The notes under the pieces are model-generated. The model was not told the origin of the DNA. It saw nothing but the letters and a program-made list of their open reading frames with translations, and ran no database searches. This document shows, in pieces, positions 46,844 to 58,303 of a stretch of 64,000 bases of DNA (within the stretch, counting starts at the first letter, position 1; each line of letters begins with the position of its first letter). The DNA comes from Pholiota molesta (taxonomy: Eukaryota > Basidiomycota > Agaricomycetes > Agaricales > Strophariaceae): positions 124,001-188,000 of the forward strand of contig JACGCK010000033.1 in assembly GCA_014925825.1 (NCBI GenBank), read 5' to 3'. The position numbers and the translations under genes were made by a program.

Positions 46844-49143
46844 ATGGTGGCGAATAATCCTCTGTTCAGGCACTGGACGGCCAAAAAGTTCTCGGCCACT
46901 GTCCTGGATGACATTTGGCCGGAAGTCACCTTCTTTACTCTTATTGCTACAGGTAAGACAGTTGGACTATCATGCATATTAGTTTTAACTCCGAGCGACA
47001 GTTGTTTCCCTCGTTTCGTTGAAGACAAGTGTCGACTTAGGGGTGTCGAATCAGTTGCTAACGGTCCTCGGTCTCGTCCTCGGTCTAGTGATATCTTTCA
47101 GAACATCATCCGCATATGAGAGGTGAGCTTCGGCTATTGCTTGTATTCTGTACGGATTTATATGTTTCTAGGTATCAAGATGGTCGAAAGACGTGGACAA
47201 ACATCATCGTCGCTTCGAAGAACATGGCACAGATGGTAGGTTGTTGTCTCAATGGTCATTTAGAATTCGCCCTCATGTTTGCAGATCTGGGTACATGTAC
47301 CAGTAGATCGAAATTTTTCAGCGGACTCTGGAGAGAAACCTATGAATCAGCTGGAGGTCACAATTGAAAAGAAGACGATGGTCAACCTGGTGAGTCCCTA
47401 TGTTAATCCGGTCGCAATCTAATTCTAACGCTTGATGTCTCCTTTAAAGATTCAAGCTTTTGCGGTGTCTGTCAAGGTTATTATCTGAGTTCATTTGCGA
47501 TCGAGCATGCACATACCTACAACTTCCTCCATAGCATCTGCTCCGTGGCGAACAAGGAGTCTATTATCGCGACCTCTACCCCCTCATCGCCTTCCTCCCA
47601 CGTTACGCCAACCAGCCTGCAGGTAGCATCGCACCTCCAAAACATGAGACTGAAAAGCTTCCTCTCTGGCACCTGCGCGATGGACACGACTTCCTGCTCG
47701 ACGATGGCCCCGATGCGGAGGCTAAAGCAGATGTCCAGGAAAAGGCCGAGGGAGTCAAAGCCGATAAAGAGAGCGCGAATGGGAGCGGCTCTAGGAGTTC
47801 TGTCCAAATTCCGAATGGCACGTATTCCCGCAAGGCGGCAGCCATTGACATTGGAGATCGAGATCAGTATGATCCTGAAGCTGTGCTACCTGAGGTGGAG
47901 AGCGAGTTCGTGCTGAAGCCTGCGAGGAACCCACCTCGCGTGTCGGTGTTGGATTATATCCCGCTGCTGCGACTGTTCAGGTGGATCGGGCGAGGGTTTA
48001 CCCATTGGTCAAAGGACGAGGAGAAGAGGAAGAAGCGAAGAGCCTATTCTGAGATTGTTGAGAGTCACATCCCGCTCGAAATATTACTGACACTGTCCAA
48101 GTGAGTGAACAGCAGTGCTGTTCTATCATCCATATATAGCGTCTAATCTTACTTTTTCCCCCGCTAGTTATTCGGCCTGTGCGTTGATAGTGATGAGGTT
48201 CTACTATATATTGCTGACTGTTTTGATGTATAGATCTCATGAAACATGACTTCGTGAAGCCTGCTATTGCCTCTGGGTTAACGAGCAACATCTTTCTACT
48301 AACTGACACCTTGTCGAATCTCGAAAGAATCTGCAACACTCCTCTTCCGTTTGCCTATCAAGCGCATCTGCGGATGTCCCTCTGGTGCGCACTTGCTTCG
48401 AATCGGATTTGCGATTATTGGTAACGGAATATTTATAGGATTTATCTTCTTCTGCTTCCTGTCAGTCAATTCAAATCTCCACAGATATAACGCAATTAGT
48501 CTCATTGGACTTTTTTGTTACAGTTCCAAATTTACTCATCCTATGGTATTATAACGATTCCGGCAACGGCATTTGCTTCGTTCCTTCTACTGGGATTCCT
48601 TGAGATTGGTCAGGAAATGTATGTTCATTTATCAACTACACCCGTTCATTGCTTGCTGACGCTACGATAAAATTAGCGAGAACCCATTCAATTATGACTT
48701 GAACGATTTGGGTAAGTATCCCACATCCTTGTCGCACATGAATTGATTCACTATCTTCACCCATTAGATCTTGATTATTTCTGTCTATCTCTTCACCGCG
48801 ATCTCGCTGAGATCACGGCAGTATGTCAACCTTGCTTCGCATAACATCTCAACGTCTGACCCCGCTTTCAGAACGCAAACCACGACCCGCTCGAATATAT
48901 CTTCAACAAATTGTCTGACCTCTATATCATACTCCCTCGAACTTCATTGCTTACTACGCTTGTTTATTTAGGAACAAACCCTTAGCACCGATAGATGTTC
49001 GCGATGCGCAGGAACTGGCGAAGATGGAGTTATACACTCATATAGACGATAATGGCACTGTCCCCGCTGGTGAGCCAAGTATGCGTAGAGCCCTTGTCGC
49101 GGGATGGCGGAAGGTCGAGGAGACGACACGGAAGAAGGTTTGA
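46844..49143 (+). CDS. bestrophin-like chloride channel (UPF0187)
   Basis: Membrane anion channel family. Fourteen exons: 46844-46952, 47002-47122, 47172-47235, 47285-47389, 47450-47476, 47535-48100, 48168-48178, 48234-48384, 48439-48460, 48524-48618, 48677-48711, 48768-48820, 48872-48912, 48972-49143; 1572 bp, 523 residues, in frame. Signature SFRTSSAYERYQDGRKTW matches the bestrophin core. The acidic NPFNYDLNDLDLDYF near the C-terminus matches the conserved NPF-D-ND-DLD segment of fungal members. Helices include LLTVLGLVLGLVISF and YGIITIPATAFASFLLLGF. A hydrophilic loop of about 130 residues separates the halves. Two exons are tiny (11 and 22 nt). Membrane location (plasma or organelle) is unknown. 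Confidence 0.88.
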
Positions 49144-49419
49144 AGGGATGGGCCCAGCTTGTTCAAGTCAAGGCCAATGTTTCGCGGGTCAGAATCACAG
49201 GCTATGCAATAAGGAATGGCTCCACTTGATTTGTACCTCTTTCTTTGGTTCTAGGTAATGAGTAGATAGTTAATGATATTGAACGTGCATTACATACCTG
49301 AATTGCAAGACTGACACCGAAGGTAAAGATTTTGTGATATTTAGTTGAAGCTGCAAGGCCAATTATGTGAAGTCTCGTGCTATGACTATGTATAAACAAA
49401 ATGTAAGAAATATTTCAAT

Positions 49420-49513
49420 GGGCACATGGTGTAGTTGGTTATCACGCTCGCTTAGCATGGAAAATCGAACAATGATTTGCGAGAGGTGTTGGGTTCAATT
49501 CCCAATGCGTCCA
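49420..49513 (+). tRNA. tRNA-Ala (AGC) with 20-nt intron
   Basis: Acceptor GGGCACA pairs with TGCGTCC, including the G3-U70 wobble that identifies alanine tRNAs; one A-C mismatch at 5-68. Anticodon stem CTCGC/GCGAG, loop TTAGCA plus a 20-nt intron after position 37. T arm TTGGG-TTCAATT-CCCAA. A T6 terminator follows directly. A second copy lies at 62046-62131. Confidence 0.92.
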
Positions 49514-50059
49514 ATTTTTTGATCCTTGCTGGATCAAGCTTTTGGCGGCTGCGGTGCGCCGTGCGGCCCGTGCGTGACGGCAGTGCGTCTGGTTTCTCAA
49601 AATTTTGACTCCTAAGTTAGTAAGTACTGAGTCCTGATATTGTTGGGAACGACGTATGATATCAGATAAATTGCAGGATGAATATTCAAAGTACGCAAAA
49701 ACAAAAACACAGAAGTGCCGATGGCGAGTCGCGACAATGCATAGCCTTTGCTGGGCACTCGTGCATTGCGACCACAACTCAACCTACTTCTTCAATGAAA
49801 ACATCGACCAACCACTCACAGAAGAAGTTACCACTTCCTTTATGGATCATGACTATATCAAGATACTAAATCTAATGACGGATGGAGTAGTAAATAATGA
49901 TGACATGGTTTTGGAGAAATCTTGCATGTGTGTCAGGACCGCGTTACGGTACGAGGATAAGGAGAGCGTAGGTGAACGCGCGACGCACGATGGCTAAGTA
50001 AGTCCAAGGTGACAATGCGTTCAGATCAGATCGAAGGCTCGGAGATATAGGCCAGCGAA
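49514..50059. other. intergenic
   Basis: About 550 bp. Frames at 49656-49997 are motif-free. No gene supported. Confidence 0.35.
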
Positions 50060-50177
50060 ATCGCTTTTTGGAGGGTCACCCACGCCTAGTCATTGGTCGA
50101 TCTCTGCAGATCAACACACCCTTGTGCGAGTAATCCAATGGGTCTCGCACAAATGGCATCATACCGGAGCGTCATCG

Positions 50178-51591
50178 TCATGAGGCAGGCTTGAACGGCG
50201 ATGGCAAATAATCTGTAATCGTTATGGTCGTGGGGTCGATACAGCACAGCCTCCCAGATATCGGACAAAAAGAAATCTGGCGGGGTTCACTCTGAGTTGG
50301 GTCGCGCGATAAAAAGAATATGTCGCGACTATCATCTGGTGAAGAGCTTCTTGCATGAATCGCAATCCCAGGGATGCCCCACGTCAGAATGGAAATATAA
50401 TCACCACAGACGCGGTAAGGGCTGATGATCATGGATGAATCTTGGAGGATGCGGAAGCAGCGTTCTGAACTGAGAGGAATCGCAGGTAGATCGAGGTCGT
50501 CGATGTTGATCTTGAACCTTTGGAATACTTGGCTGTCAGGGGAGCTGTCCAAAAAGAAGTCAAACCAAAGCGGCTGCGGGCTTCCGGTGTACCAGTCGCA
50601 TAGCCCCGCGCAATCATCGGGGCAGGAGTCTCGAAATCGACAGGATAAGATATCCGCATCCGTGGCTGACTGACAGTGTCAGGTTCAAGGGTTGGAAACT
50701 TGTGCATGATGTCGTAAGAAAGCGAAGGGATGTCCCAGACGGAGAGGTTGTCGGATGCAATTAAAATGATACATTTATCTGTTGCCAAAATCTATAAAAG
50801 CTGTCAGTAGATGGCGGCATATTTATTGTTGGACCATGGATCATACCTGTTTTGATGGCTTTCCCGTATTCCAAGTCGCCCAACCATTTGTAGCAAAATT
50901 CCAGAGCTTGAGGATGGAGCCACATACAAGTATTAAAAGATCTCCAACCACCGAGGTGAGATCCAGACCCTGTTGAGTCTCGACGTTTAGGGTTGCAATT
51001 CGTTTAAGCTCGGCATCGGGTTTCCAGGGAAATATCTCAAAGACTTCGAAACAATGACTATGAATGACATCAGCATTATAAGCTTGGAAGAATTTAAGAA
51101 GGCTCACCTGGCATCTCCGTAATATTGGTCTGAAGTGATAATTCTGAGGCCTTCGCCATCAAGTGACGGATGAGTCGAAAACCACTGGCCTTGCGATGGA
51201 ATTTCCGAAATTGGCTCTGATTTTGGCTCTGTGATCCCAGCGATGCCTAGGTCCCAAACATATATACGGCTTTGCGATAACGTAACCAAAAAGCGCCCTC
51301 CTGGGACAAGATATAGTTGTTCCAATATCGCGAAAGTCAGGGAATGTGCCAAGTTGCTTGGATGCCAGTAGTCATCCGGGTTGAGGAGGGTACGCATTAG
51401 AGGCGAAGGTGTGAAGTCTTTCTCCCCTTTATGTTTCCGTATATAACGGTTCCATCGTTCGGGCGTCGACGCAGCATACTCCAGCTCTGGGATGGACATA
51501 TCTGCGACAGGATATGAGTGGAGATAGACAGTGTTTTCCAGACACATTTTTTTCAAGGCGTTTATCCAAACGATGCGCTGATGTGTGGCAT
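50178..51591 (-). CDS. F-box/propeller-type protein, 5' part missing
   Basis: Three exons recognised (minus): 51591-51108, 51057-50848, 50791-50178. The first begins DATHQRIVWINALKKMCLEN, a segment that in related basidiomycete proteins follows an F-box exon. No F-box is found in the next 700 bp upstream, so the 5' end is lost or lies behind an unseen intron. The body looks like a degenerate beta-propeller (RIYVWDLGIAG, ILKLWNFATNGW, LSVWDIPSLSYDI). One frame break near 50612 separates FETPAP from DDCAGLCDWY. The 21-kb duplicate reads through the same place intact, which shows where the base was lost. Likely a decaying gene; otherwise an error-damaged one. Confidence 0.6.
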
Positions 51592-52337
51592 CTAGAAGAA
51601 TTTTACATGTCTATATACATGCATTGTTCGATAAGTGTCAGTGACGCGCTCTACAATCAAGCAAAATGGGCACTCGATGGGCGCACCTTCCTAAAAGAGA
51701 CGATATCTGGAGGATCGAGGTGCTGGAGCACTAAAATATGTATATCCAACGACATAGAGATAAAAGTTGAGGTCGAGGTTGATTGCACGCCATGGGTAAC
51801 GGGTCCGGTAGTGGTAGCCATTGAACTCTATGGGGCTGATGCAGCCAGAAAAAAAGAGGGCGATTATGTGTTCAGCGTTCAACGTTCAGCCAAGGACGTG
51901 TAAGTGATAGCCTTTCGATTCGATTCAGATTTCCGTATGTTGCCACTCCATGCGTATGTCCAAGTTCAAGTTCAACGATGAGGCCAAAGTTGAAGCAGTT
52001 CAGCCAGTGATGCCAATAGTTGTTTGGAACGCAAGCATTCAGCAAACCTCTTCCGCCGCATCGACGAAAGTTTGAAACCATGCCGACCGCCAGCCGACCA
52101 TTCAAGCTCAAAACCATGTTGCGCGTCTTGTCCAAATGGCTGTGGTACCTGCCCAAGAACCTGGAGACAGGTTCTTGATATCTTTTCCGAGTTCAAGCCA
52201 TCACCGATCTGAAAGTTGAAATTAGAACCCTTAATGCACCCACCCGCGACCTCCCGCTCAGCTGGCGCTTCAGCATTCAATCTCTCTGGTTCCATTAAAT
52301 AACAACTACTGATGCATTTTCATACTAAGGGGTAAGT
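51592..52337. other. intergenic, with 3' flank shared among NmrA copies
   Basis: About 750 bp. From about 52080 the sequence (for example GTCTTGTCCAAATGG and GAGACAGGTTCTTGATAT) resembles 54160-54290 downstream of the next gene copy, so the duplicated unit extends past the genes. No gene seen. Confidence 0.5.
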
Positions 52338-53302
52338 CTACTGTTTGATCCACAATTCACGATTGGCTCGGATATATTCCTCCAACCGCCGCTTTCCAAC
52401 AAATTTCTTGTCGTCACTGGAGTTGAACAGATCTTCCTCGACGCCCTTTGAAGCATTGTTCTCCATGTTCGCATAGTAAGCCGCATACTTACCATCACTG
52501 ACTCTCAAGTCGCTGAATATCTTCTCCAGTTCATCGGTGGAAATTCTTTTGTGGGTAATCTCTCGTCCGAGGATCGAGCTGAAGAGTTTGGCGACCTAAG
52601 GTCCCGACTCTTGTCAGTGCTTATCCATTCTGGAAACGTCCTTCAATCGCATACCTCGTCAAAGGACAGTAATTCTGGACCAAAGATCAGCACATCTTTG
52701 TTGAGGCTCGGCTCCACTGTCAACGCTTCGAATGCTTTTTCGGCAATATCATCTGCGGACACGAAAGGAATACGCCCATCCCTAGTGGCTGAAAAGATGT
52801 GATTGCCATCGCGAATGGGGACGACGACATTGGTGCCAAAATTCTCTATAACAAAAGCTCAGCAACTCAAGGCAATCAAATAACTTGGAGCAGACGTACG
52901 TTGGAACCAGGTTGGGCGCAACACGGCGTAGTCAACGCCGATGTCGATGAGATACTTGTGAACGGCTCCTAGAAGTGCGCCGTCGGGTCCCTCTTGACTT
53001 GCACTCAGCAAGACAAACCGCTTCACTCCCTTGGCCTTCGCTAGGTCAATGAACGGTCGGACGGGCGTCAAGTGGTCGTATGCGTGTGCAGGGCCGACGA
53101 TGTAGACTCGGTCAATGTTGGGATCGGCCTTGAATGGGTTTTCGAACGTGGTTGGGTCGTTCCAGTCGAAAGTCACGGCCTTGTAGGGCGCGGGCGCCTT
53201 GCCACTTCGTGTTGCGATTATGAATGGCAGATTCGCAGCATGTAGGGCGTCTGCGAGTAGCGTGCCAGTCTTCCCGGTTCCACCTGTTAACAAGATTGTC
53301 AT
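52338..53302 (-). CDS. NmrA/EasG-like NAD(P)-binding oxidoreductase, copy 1
   Basis: Three exons (minus): 53302-52900, 52845-52655, 52595-52338; 852 bp, 283 residues, in frame. Atypical short-chain-dehydrogenase/NmrA fold: the N-terminal Rossmann motif is TILLTGGTGKTGTLLADALH, followed by RFVLLSASQEGPDG and VDYAVLRPTWFQQNFGTN. The family includes regulators such as NmrA and reductases such as festuclavine dehydrogenase (EasG/FgaFS) of ergot alkaloid synthesis; I lean to a reductase because of the RPTWF-NF motif. The C-terminal half is RDGRIPFVSADDIAEKA, then FGPELLS. First of three tandem copies next to an aromatic amino acid decarboxylase. Confidence 0.88.
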
Positions 53303-53372
53303 GTTGGTTATGGGATGTTGGGTGTGGGTTTGAAATATCGACGTTGCTGAAGCATTTTCTATTCCACAGGCC

Positions 53373-53380
53373 ATTTTATA
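53373..53380 (-). promoter_or_regulatory. TATA box, NmrA-like copy 1
   Basis: TATAAAAT on the minus strand, 71 bp upstream of the start codon, within a GCATGCTATAAAATGGCC context that also precedes copy 2. Confidence 0.6.
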
Positions 53381-54354
53381 GCATGCCTTGGTTCAACTTT
53401 CCACAAGAGATTCTCCGTGCTGATTAAGACAAAATGATTAATCTGATGACATCTTTGCAGTGAATGAACGCGAGCAGACGCGAGCCCCGCCCGCGAGCGG
53501 ATATATGTTGCGTGGATTTGGCGCAGATGTAATTCAATCGTAAGTCCCAGGTGTCATGAACAAGTTGTGATTATCAATATCTCCCTCTTATTTAAAAGGA
53601 GCGTTGACAACGAATTCATGCATACGATTTGGGAAATCTGCGACATTTACAGGTTAGGTGCTGTCACATACGTCTGTTGATTTCGAAGCACGCGAGCAAA
53701 GGGTGCTTGCCAACGCTCAGGAGCTCGTACTTAATGGCTTATTCATTTCCGGAAGCAAACTAGCCGCCACCATACATGTGTCTACGTGTTACTCTTCCAT
53801 TGTGAAACCAGAGATGCGTTGCGGGCGATGCCTGTCGTGCTTTTTACAAGTTGAGGGCGAGGAGAGCGTTTGTAGACGCCCGAAGAGCGATATCCCAAGT
53901 CGTCGATGAGTTCAGATCAGATAGAACATGTAGAGTTAGAGATGCAGTCAAATGAGGACGAATTCCGAAATAGCGATACGACACTTCAGCGGGAATGAGG
54001 AGTGTCCGTGCGTTTACAGCTAACTAGAGGTACGGGCATTTGGTGACGAGTTTGCAGAAGGAACTAGCAAATGAAAGAGGTAGTCGAGAGATTCTTGAGG
54101 TCGTTATACATAATTAGTAAGTGTTGTCAAATTTCAGTAACGCAAGTCGCCCAAGACCATGTTGCCAATGGATGGCGTCTTGTCCAAATGGTGCAATTTT
54201 TGGCCCCGGAACCTGGAGGGTTCTTGATATTTTTTCCAAGATTCAAGCCATCACACATATGAAAGTTCAAATTCAGCATCCAATCTCTCTGGTTTCATTA
54301 ACAACTACTGGTACATTTATACGATGTGGAAAATGGTTGTCGATTTCGGCAAGT
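53381..54354. other. spacer between NmrA-like copies 1 and 2
   Basis: About 970 bp, part of the duplicated unit. Contains sequence resembling the flanks of the other copies (for example the ATCCAATCTCTCTGGTTTCAT stretch minus its last base near 54277). No gene seen. Confidence 0.4.
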
Positions 54355-55313
54355 CTACTGTTTAATCCACAATGCACGATTAGCTCGGATATATTCTTCC
54401 AACCTCCGCTTTCCAACGAATTTCTTGTCGTCACTGGAGTTGAACAGATTTTCCTCGATGCCCTTGGAAACATTGATCTCCATGTCCACATATCCAGCTG
54501 CATACTCATCACTGACTCCGTACCCAGTAAATATCTTGTGCAATTCATCGGCGGAAATCCTTTTGTGAGTAATCTCTCGTCCGAGGATCGAGCTGAAGAG
54601 TTTCGCGACCTAGATTTCCTCTTGTCAGTGCTTATTCATGATGGAAGCGCCTTGCAATCGCATACCTCGTCATGGGACAGTAATTCTGGACCAAAGACCA
54701 GCACATCTTTGTTGAGGCTCGGCTCCACCGTCAACGCTTCGAGTGCTTTTTCGGCAATATCAGTTGTGGACACGAAAGGAATACGACCGTCGCCAGTAGC
54801 TGAAACAGTTGAATTCCCATCGCGAATGGGGATGGCCAAGCTGTTGCTAAAATTCTCTATATTGAAAGCTTAGCAACTCAAGGCAATCAAACAGCTTGTA
54901 GCAGACATACCTTGGAACCAGGTTGGGCGCAATACGGCGTAGTCAACACCGATATCGATGAGATATTTGTGAACGGCTCCTAGAAGTTCGTCGCCGGGTT
55001 CCACCTGGCTTGCACTCAACACGACGAATCGCTTCACTCCCTTGGACCTGGCCAGGTCAATGAATGGTCGGATAGGCGTCAATTGGTCCTGTACCCCCAT
55101 AAGGCCGATGATGTAGACTCGGTCAATGTTGGGATCGGCCTTGAATGGGTTTTCGAACGTGGTTGGGTCGTTCCAGTCGAAAGTCACGGCCTTGTAGGGC
55201 GCGGGCGCCTTGCCACTTCGTGTTGCAATTATGAATGGCAGATTCGCAGCATGCAGGGCGTCTGCGAGTGGCGCGCCTGTCTTTCCGGTTCCACCAGTTA
55301 ACAAGATTGTCAT
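54355..55313 (-). CDS. NmrA/EasG-like NAD(P)-binding oxidoreductase, copy 2
   Basis: Same three-exon plan (minus): 55313-54911, 54856-54666, 54609-54355; 849 bp, 282 residues, frame intact. Rossmann motif TILLTGGTGKTGAPLADALH, then RFVVLSASQVEPGD, VDYAVLRPTWFQENFS and RIPFVSTTDIAEKALEAL. Exons 1 and 2 are identical in length to copy 1. Differences cluster in the C-terminal exon (FTGYGVSDEYAAGYVDMEIN), where substrate contacts often lie in this fold, suggesting diverged specificity (inference). Intact frames and conserved splice sites in all three copies argue that they are functional. Confidence 0.87.
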
Positions 55314-55375
55314 ATTGGTTATGGGATGTTGGGTTTGATATCGATGTTGCTGAAGCATTTTCAATTCCAGAGGCC

Positions 55376-55383
55376 ATTTTATA
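55376..55383 (-). promoter_or_regulatory. TATA box, NmrA-like copy 2
   Basis: TATAAAAT on the minus strand, 63 bp upstream of the start at 55313, in the same local context as copy 1. Confidence 0.6.
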
Positions 55384-56759
55384 GCATGCCCTTGGTTCAA
55401 CCCCCCACAAGATAATCTGCCTGCTGATCAAGACAAGATGATCAATCTGACGACATCATCCTTGCATTGAATGAACGCGAGCAGATTCGACGCGAGCCCA
55501 CCCCACGAGCGGATATGTGTTGCGCAGATGTGGCGCAGATCTAAATCAATCGTAAGGACCCAGGTGTCATGAACGTGTTGTGATTATCAATCTCCCTCTT
55601 ATTTAGCTGCGGATTTAGAATCAAGAAGTAAGTACTCCTCGGGTCTTCATCATCTCCCCATACGCATACGAGGTTCGAATTGCAACCGAGGTCGGCGAAC
55701 TGGATTCGTCATATGGGCCGACGATTTTACATGTCCTTTCAGAACTTCGCAGCAATATTCTTGACACAATATTCCATAGCTATGTCGATTCTTTTTGAAC
55801 TTATTTGATTGAGAAAAAAGGCTCAAAAATCAAAATCGAGTCACTTACTAATTGACAGATACTAATAGCGGACGCGGTTGCCGCTGTAAGGCGCCATCAA
55901 CATTAAGTATCGTGGCGGAGACGGGATGAGCGCCGGATTCAGCGTCACTGGCTGGAGCTGGACTGTCCCAGTGGGCGAGCTGAAGGGTAGCGTATGCGTT
56001 GGCAGCTATTGGGTTGTGGGCATACTCAGTACTGCGCGGCGATGTGAAGAGTCATCGCGGAGGCCATGTGCTGGAGCCTGGCGCCAAGGCTTTTGCGGAA
56101 GGGCGAAGTCAGCGACCGTACTGTCGTCCGTCCGCAATCGTTCGTTCGAGCGGCCTATCAGCACTATTAGCTGTAAAAGCGCACAAATATGGAAATTCGC
56201 TCACCTAATTTGCTCACATAAAGTGCTTGGTTTTTCAGTTGCCAGAAAGAGCAGGCAATGCTTGTTGTGGATGAGCGGCCTGCGGGCGCCATCAGTTGGA
56301 GGCTTCATTTGCCAGATGGCCAATGACTGTGTTCGACATTCGTTCAATGTGGTCTCCTTACCTATCTGTTTCCCCTCACAAATTACCTCGCCAGGCTCCC
56401 CTGATCGGCGTAACTCGTCTAAGACTCTGAGCACTTTGACTCATTGAGAATTGGGCGTATACGTTCGCGTTGAAGTCGTGGCAGAGGAAGCAAGAGGAGA
56501 GTCTTCGTTGTCGGGTGGCCGCAGGCTGTTGCAGGCTGCATTGACTTGCTTCGTGAGCTTTGAAGTCTCGAATCATCCCGGCGGTCGGTGATGCGAAGCT
56601 GGTGGTGGTGGAGAAGGAGGAAGGAGGGAATCCGTCGGGCCGTGAATAATATTTTGCCGAATTTGTTGAAATTCAGCGCTCAGCGCTCAGCACCCAATCT
56701 CTCTAACAACTACTGGTACATTTATACGATGTGGAAGATGGTTGTCAATTCCAGCAAGT
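55384..56759. other. spacer between NmrA-like copies 2 and 3 with a coding-like insert
   Basis: About 400 bp longer than the first spacer. On the minus strand near 55860-56170, coding-like pieces in different frames read RLRTDDSTVADFALPQKPW and AANAYATLQLAHWDSPAPAS; near 56201-56440 LDELRRSGEPGEVICEG appears. No family recognised and no full gene can be built. Ends with a GCGCTCAGCGCTCAGC expansion at 56674-56690. Confidence 0.35.
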
Positions 56760-57724
56760 CTATTGCTTGACCCACAATTCACGATTGGCTCGGATATATT
56801 CCTCCAACCTCCGCTTTCCAACGAATTTCTTGTCGTCACTGGAGTTGAACAGGTTTTCCTCGACGCCCTTGGAAACATTGTTCTCCATGTTCGAATATCC
56901 AGCTGCAAACTTATCACTGAGCCCATACCCGATAAATATCTTCTCCACTTCATCGGTGGAAATCCTTTTGTGAGTAATCTCTCGTCCGAGGATCGAGCTG
57001 AAGAGTTTCGCGACCTAAATTTCCTCGTCAGTGCTTATTCATTGTGGAAGCGCCTTGGAATCGCATACCTCGTCATGGGACAGTAATTCTGGACCAAAGA
57101 TCAGCACATCTCTGTTGAGGCTCGGCTCCACTGTCAACGCTTCGAGTGCTTTTTCGGCAATATCAGATGTGGACACGAAAGGAATACGCCCATCCTTAGT
57201 AGCTGAAAAGGTTTGATTCCCATCGCGAATGGGGATGGCCAGACTGGTGCCAAAATTTTCTATGACAAAAGCTCAGCAATCAAGACAATCAAACAGCTTG
57301 CAGCAGACATACCGTGGAACCAGGTTGGGCGCAACACGGCGTAGTCAACACCGATGTCGATGAGATATTTGTGAATGGCTCCTAGAATTGCATCGGCGCC
57401 ATCGCTGGGTCCCACCTGGCTCGCACTCAACAATACGAACCGCTTGACTCCCTTGGACCTGGCCAGGTCAATGAATGGTCGGACAAGCGTCAACGGTTCA
57501 TATACCCCAATAGGGCCGACAATGTAAACTCGGTCAATGTTGGGATCGGCCTTGAATGGGTTTTCGAACGTGGTTGGGTCGTCCCAGTCGAAAGTCACGG
57601 CCTTGTAGGGCGCGGGCGCCTTACCACTTCGCGTCGCTATTATGAATGGCAGATTCGCAGCATGTAGGGCGTCTGCGAGTGGCGTGCCTGTCTTTCCAGT
57701 TCCACCTGTTAACAAGATTGTCAT
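56760..57724 (-). CDS. NmrA/EasG-like NAD(P)-binding oxidoreductase, copy 3
   Basis: Three exons (minus): 57724-57313, 57259-57069, 57014-56760; 858 bp, 285 residues, frame intact. TILLTGGTGKTGTPLADALH, RFVLLSASQVGPSDGADAIL, VDYAVLRPTWFHENFGTSL. Exon 1 is 9 bp longer than in copies 1 and 2 because of three added residues (SDGADAIL region) in the loop after the LLSASQ strand. The motif before the second half is WFHENF rather than WFQ-NF. This copy is closest to the decarboxylase gene; the two are on the same strand, decarboxylase upstream, about 580 bp apart. Confidence 0.87.
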
Positions 57725-57799
57725 GTTGGTTATGGGGATGTTGTATCTGGGTGTGGGTTTAATATCGATGTTGCTGAAGCATTGTCATTGCCAGAGGCC

Positions 57800-57807
57800 A
57801 TTTTATA
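57800..57807 (-). promoter_or_regulatory. TATA box, NmrA-like copy 3
   Basis: TATAAAAT on the minus strand, 76 bp upstream of the start at 57724. The flanking GGCC is shared with copies 1 and 2, but the following GCATGC is lost. Confidence 0.55.
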
Positions 57808-58303
57808 GCAGTCAATGTGCTCCAGGCTCAACTTCCAGATTCTACTTGCTGATAAAGACAAGATAATCAATCTGACGAATCTAGGAGCATTCACGACGAA
57901 TCAACAAACGCAATTTGGGAAATTTGTGACGTTTACAGTTGAGGTGCTGAAGCATACGTCTTTGTTGCTTTCGAAGCAGTGCACTCGGGCAAAGTGTGCT
58001 TACCAACGAACGCACTGCGACTCTTGGTAATGCATGGCTTACTCATTTTCGGCAGCAAACTAGGCTCCAATATATATCCCCATTCCTACGTGTTTCTCAT
58101 CTAAGTATTGTGGAACTAGAGATCCGTTGAGAGTGACGCCTGTCGTGCACTGCAAGATGAGGGCGAAGAGAGCGTACTTATATGGGCGACAAGAGGCGAC
58201 GAGCGAAGTTCAGATCGGGATCGAACGTTCAAGTGTTTTTGACGGTCTAAATTTAAAATACACCTTTGTCAAGCAAGCACCATTGAATTCATTGCGTCGT
58301 TAT
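57808..58303. other. intergenic
   Basis: About 500 bp between NmrA-like copy 3 and the decarboxylase 3' end; some similarity to the flank at 53640-53890. No gene seen. Confidence 0.35.

Noticed and set aside
55926..56447. 173-residue plus-strand open frame
   Set aside because: It is the complement of minus-strand coding-like pieces, with cysteine/serine/arginine-rich composition typical of a shadow frame and no motif.
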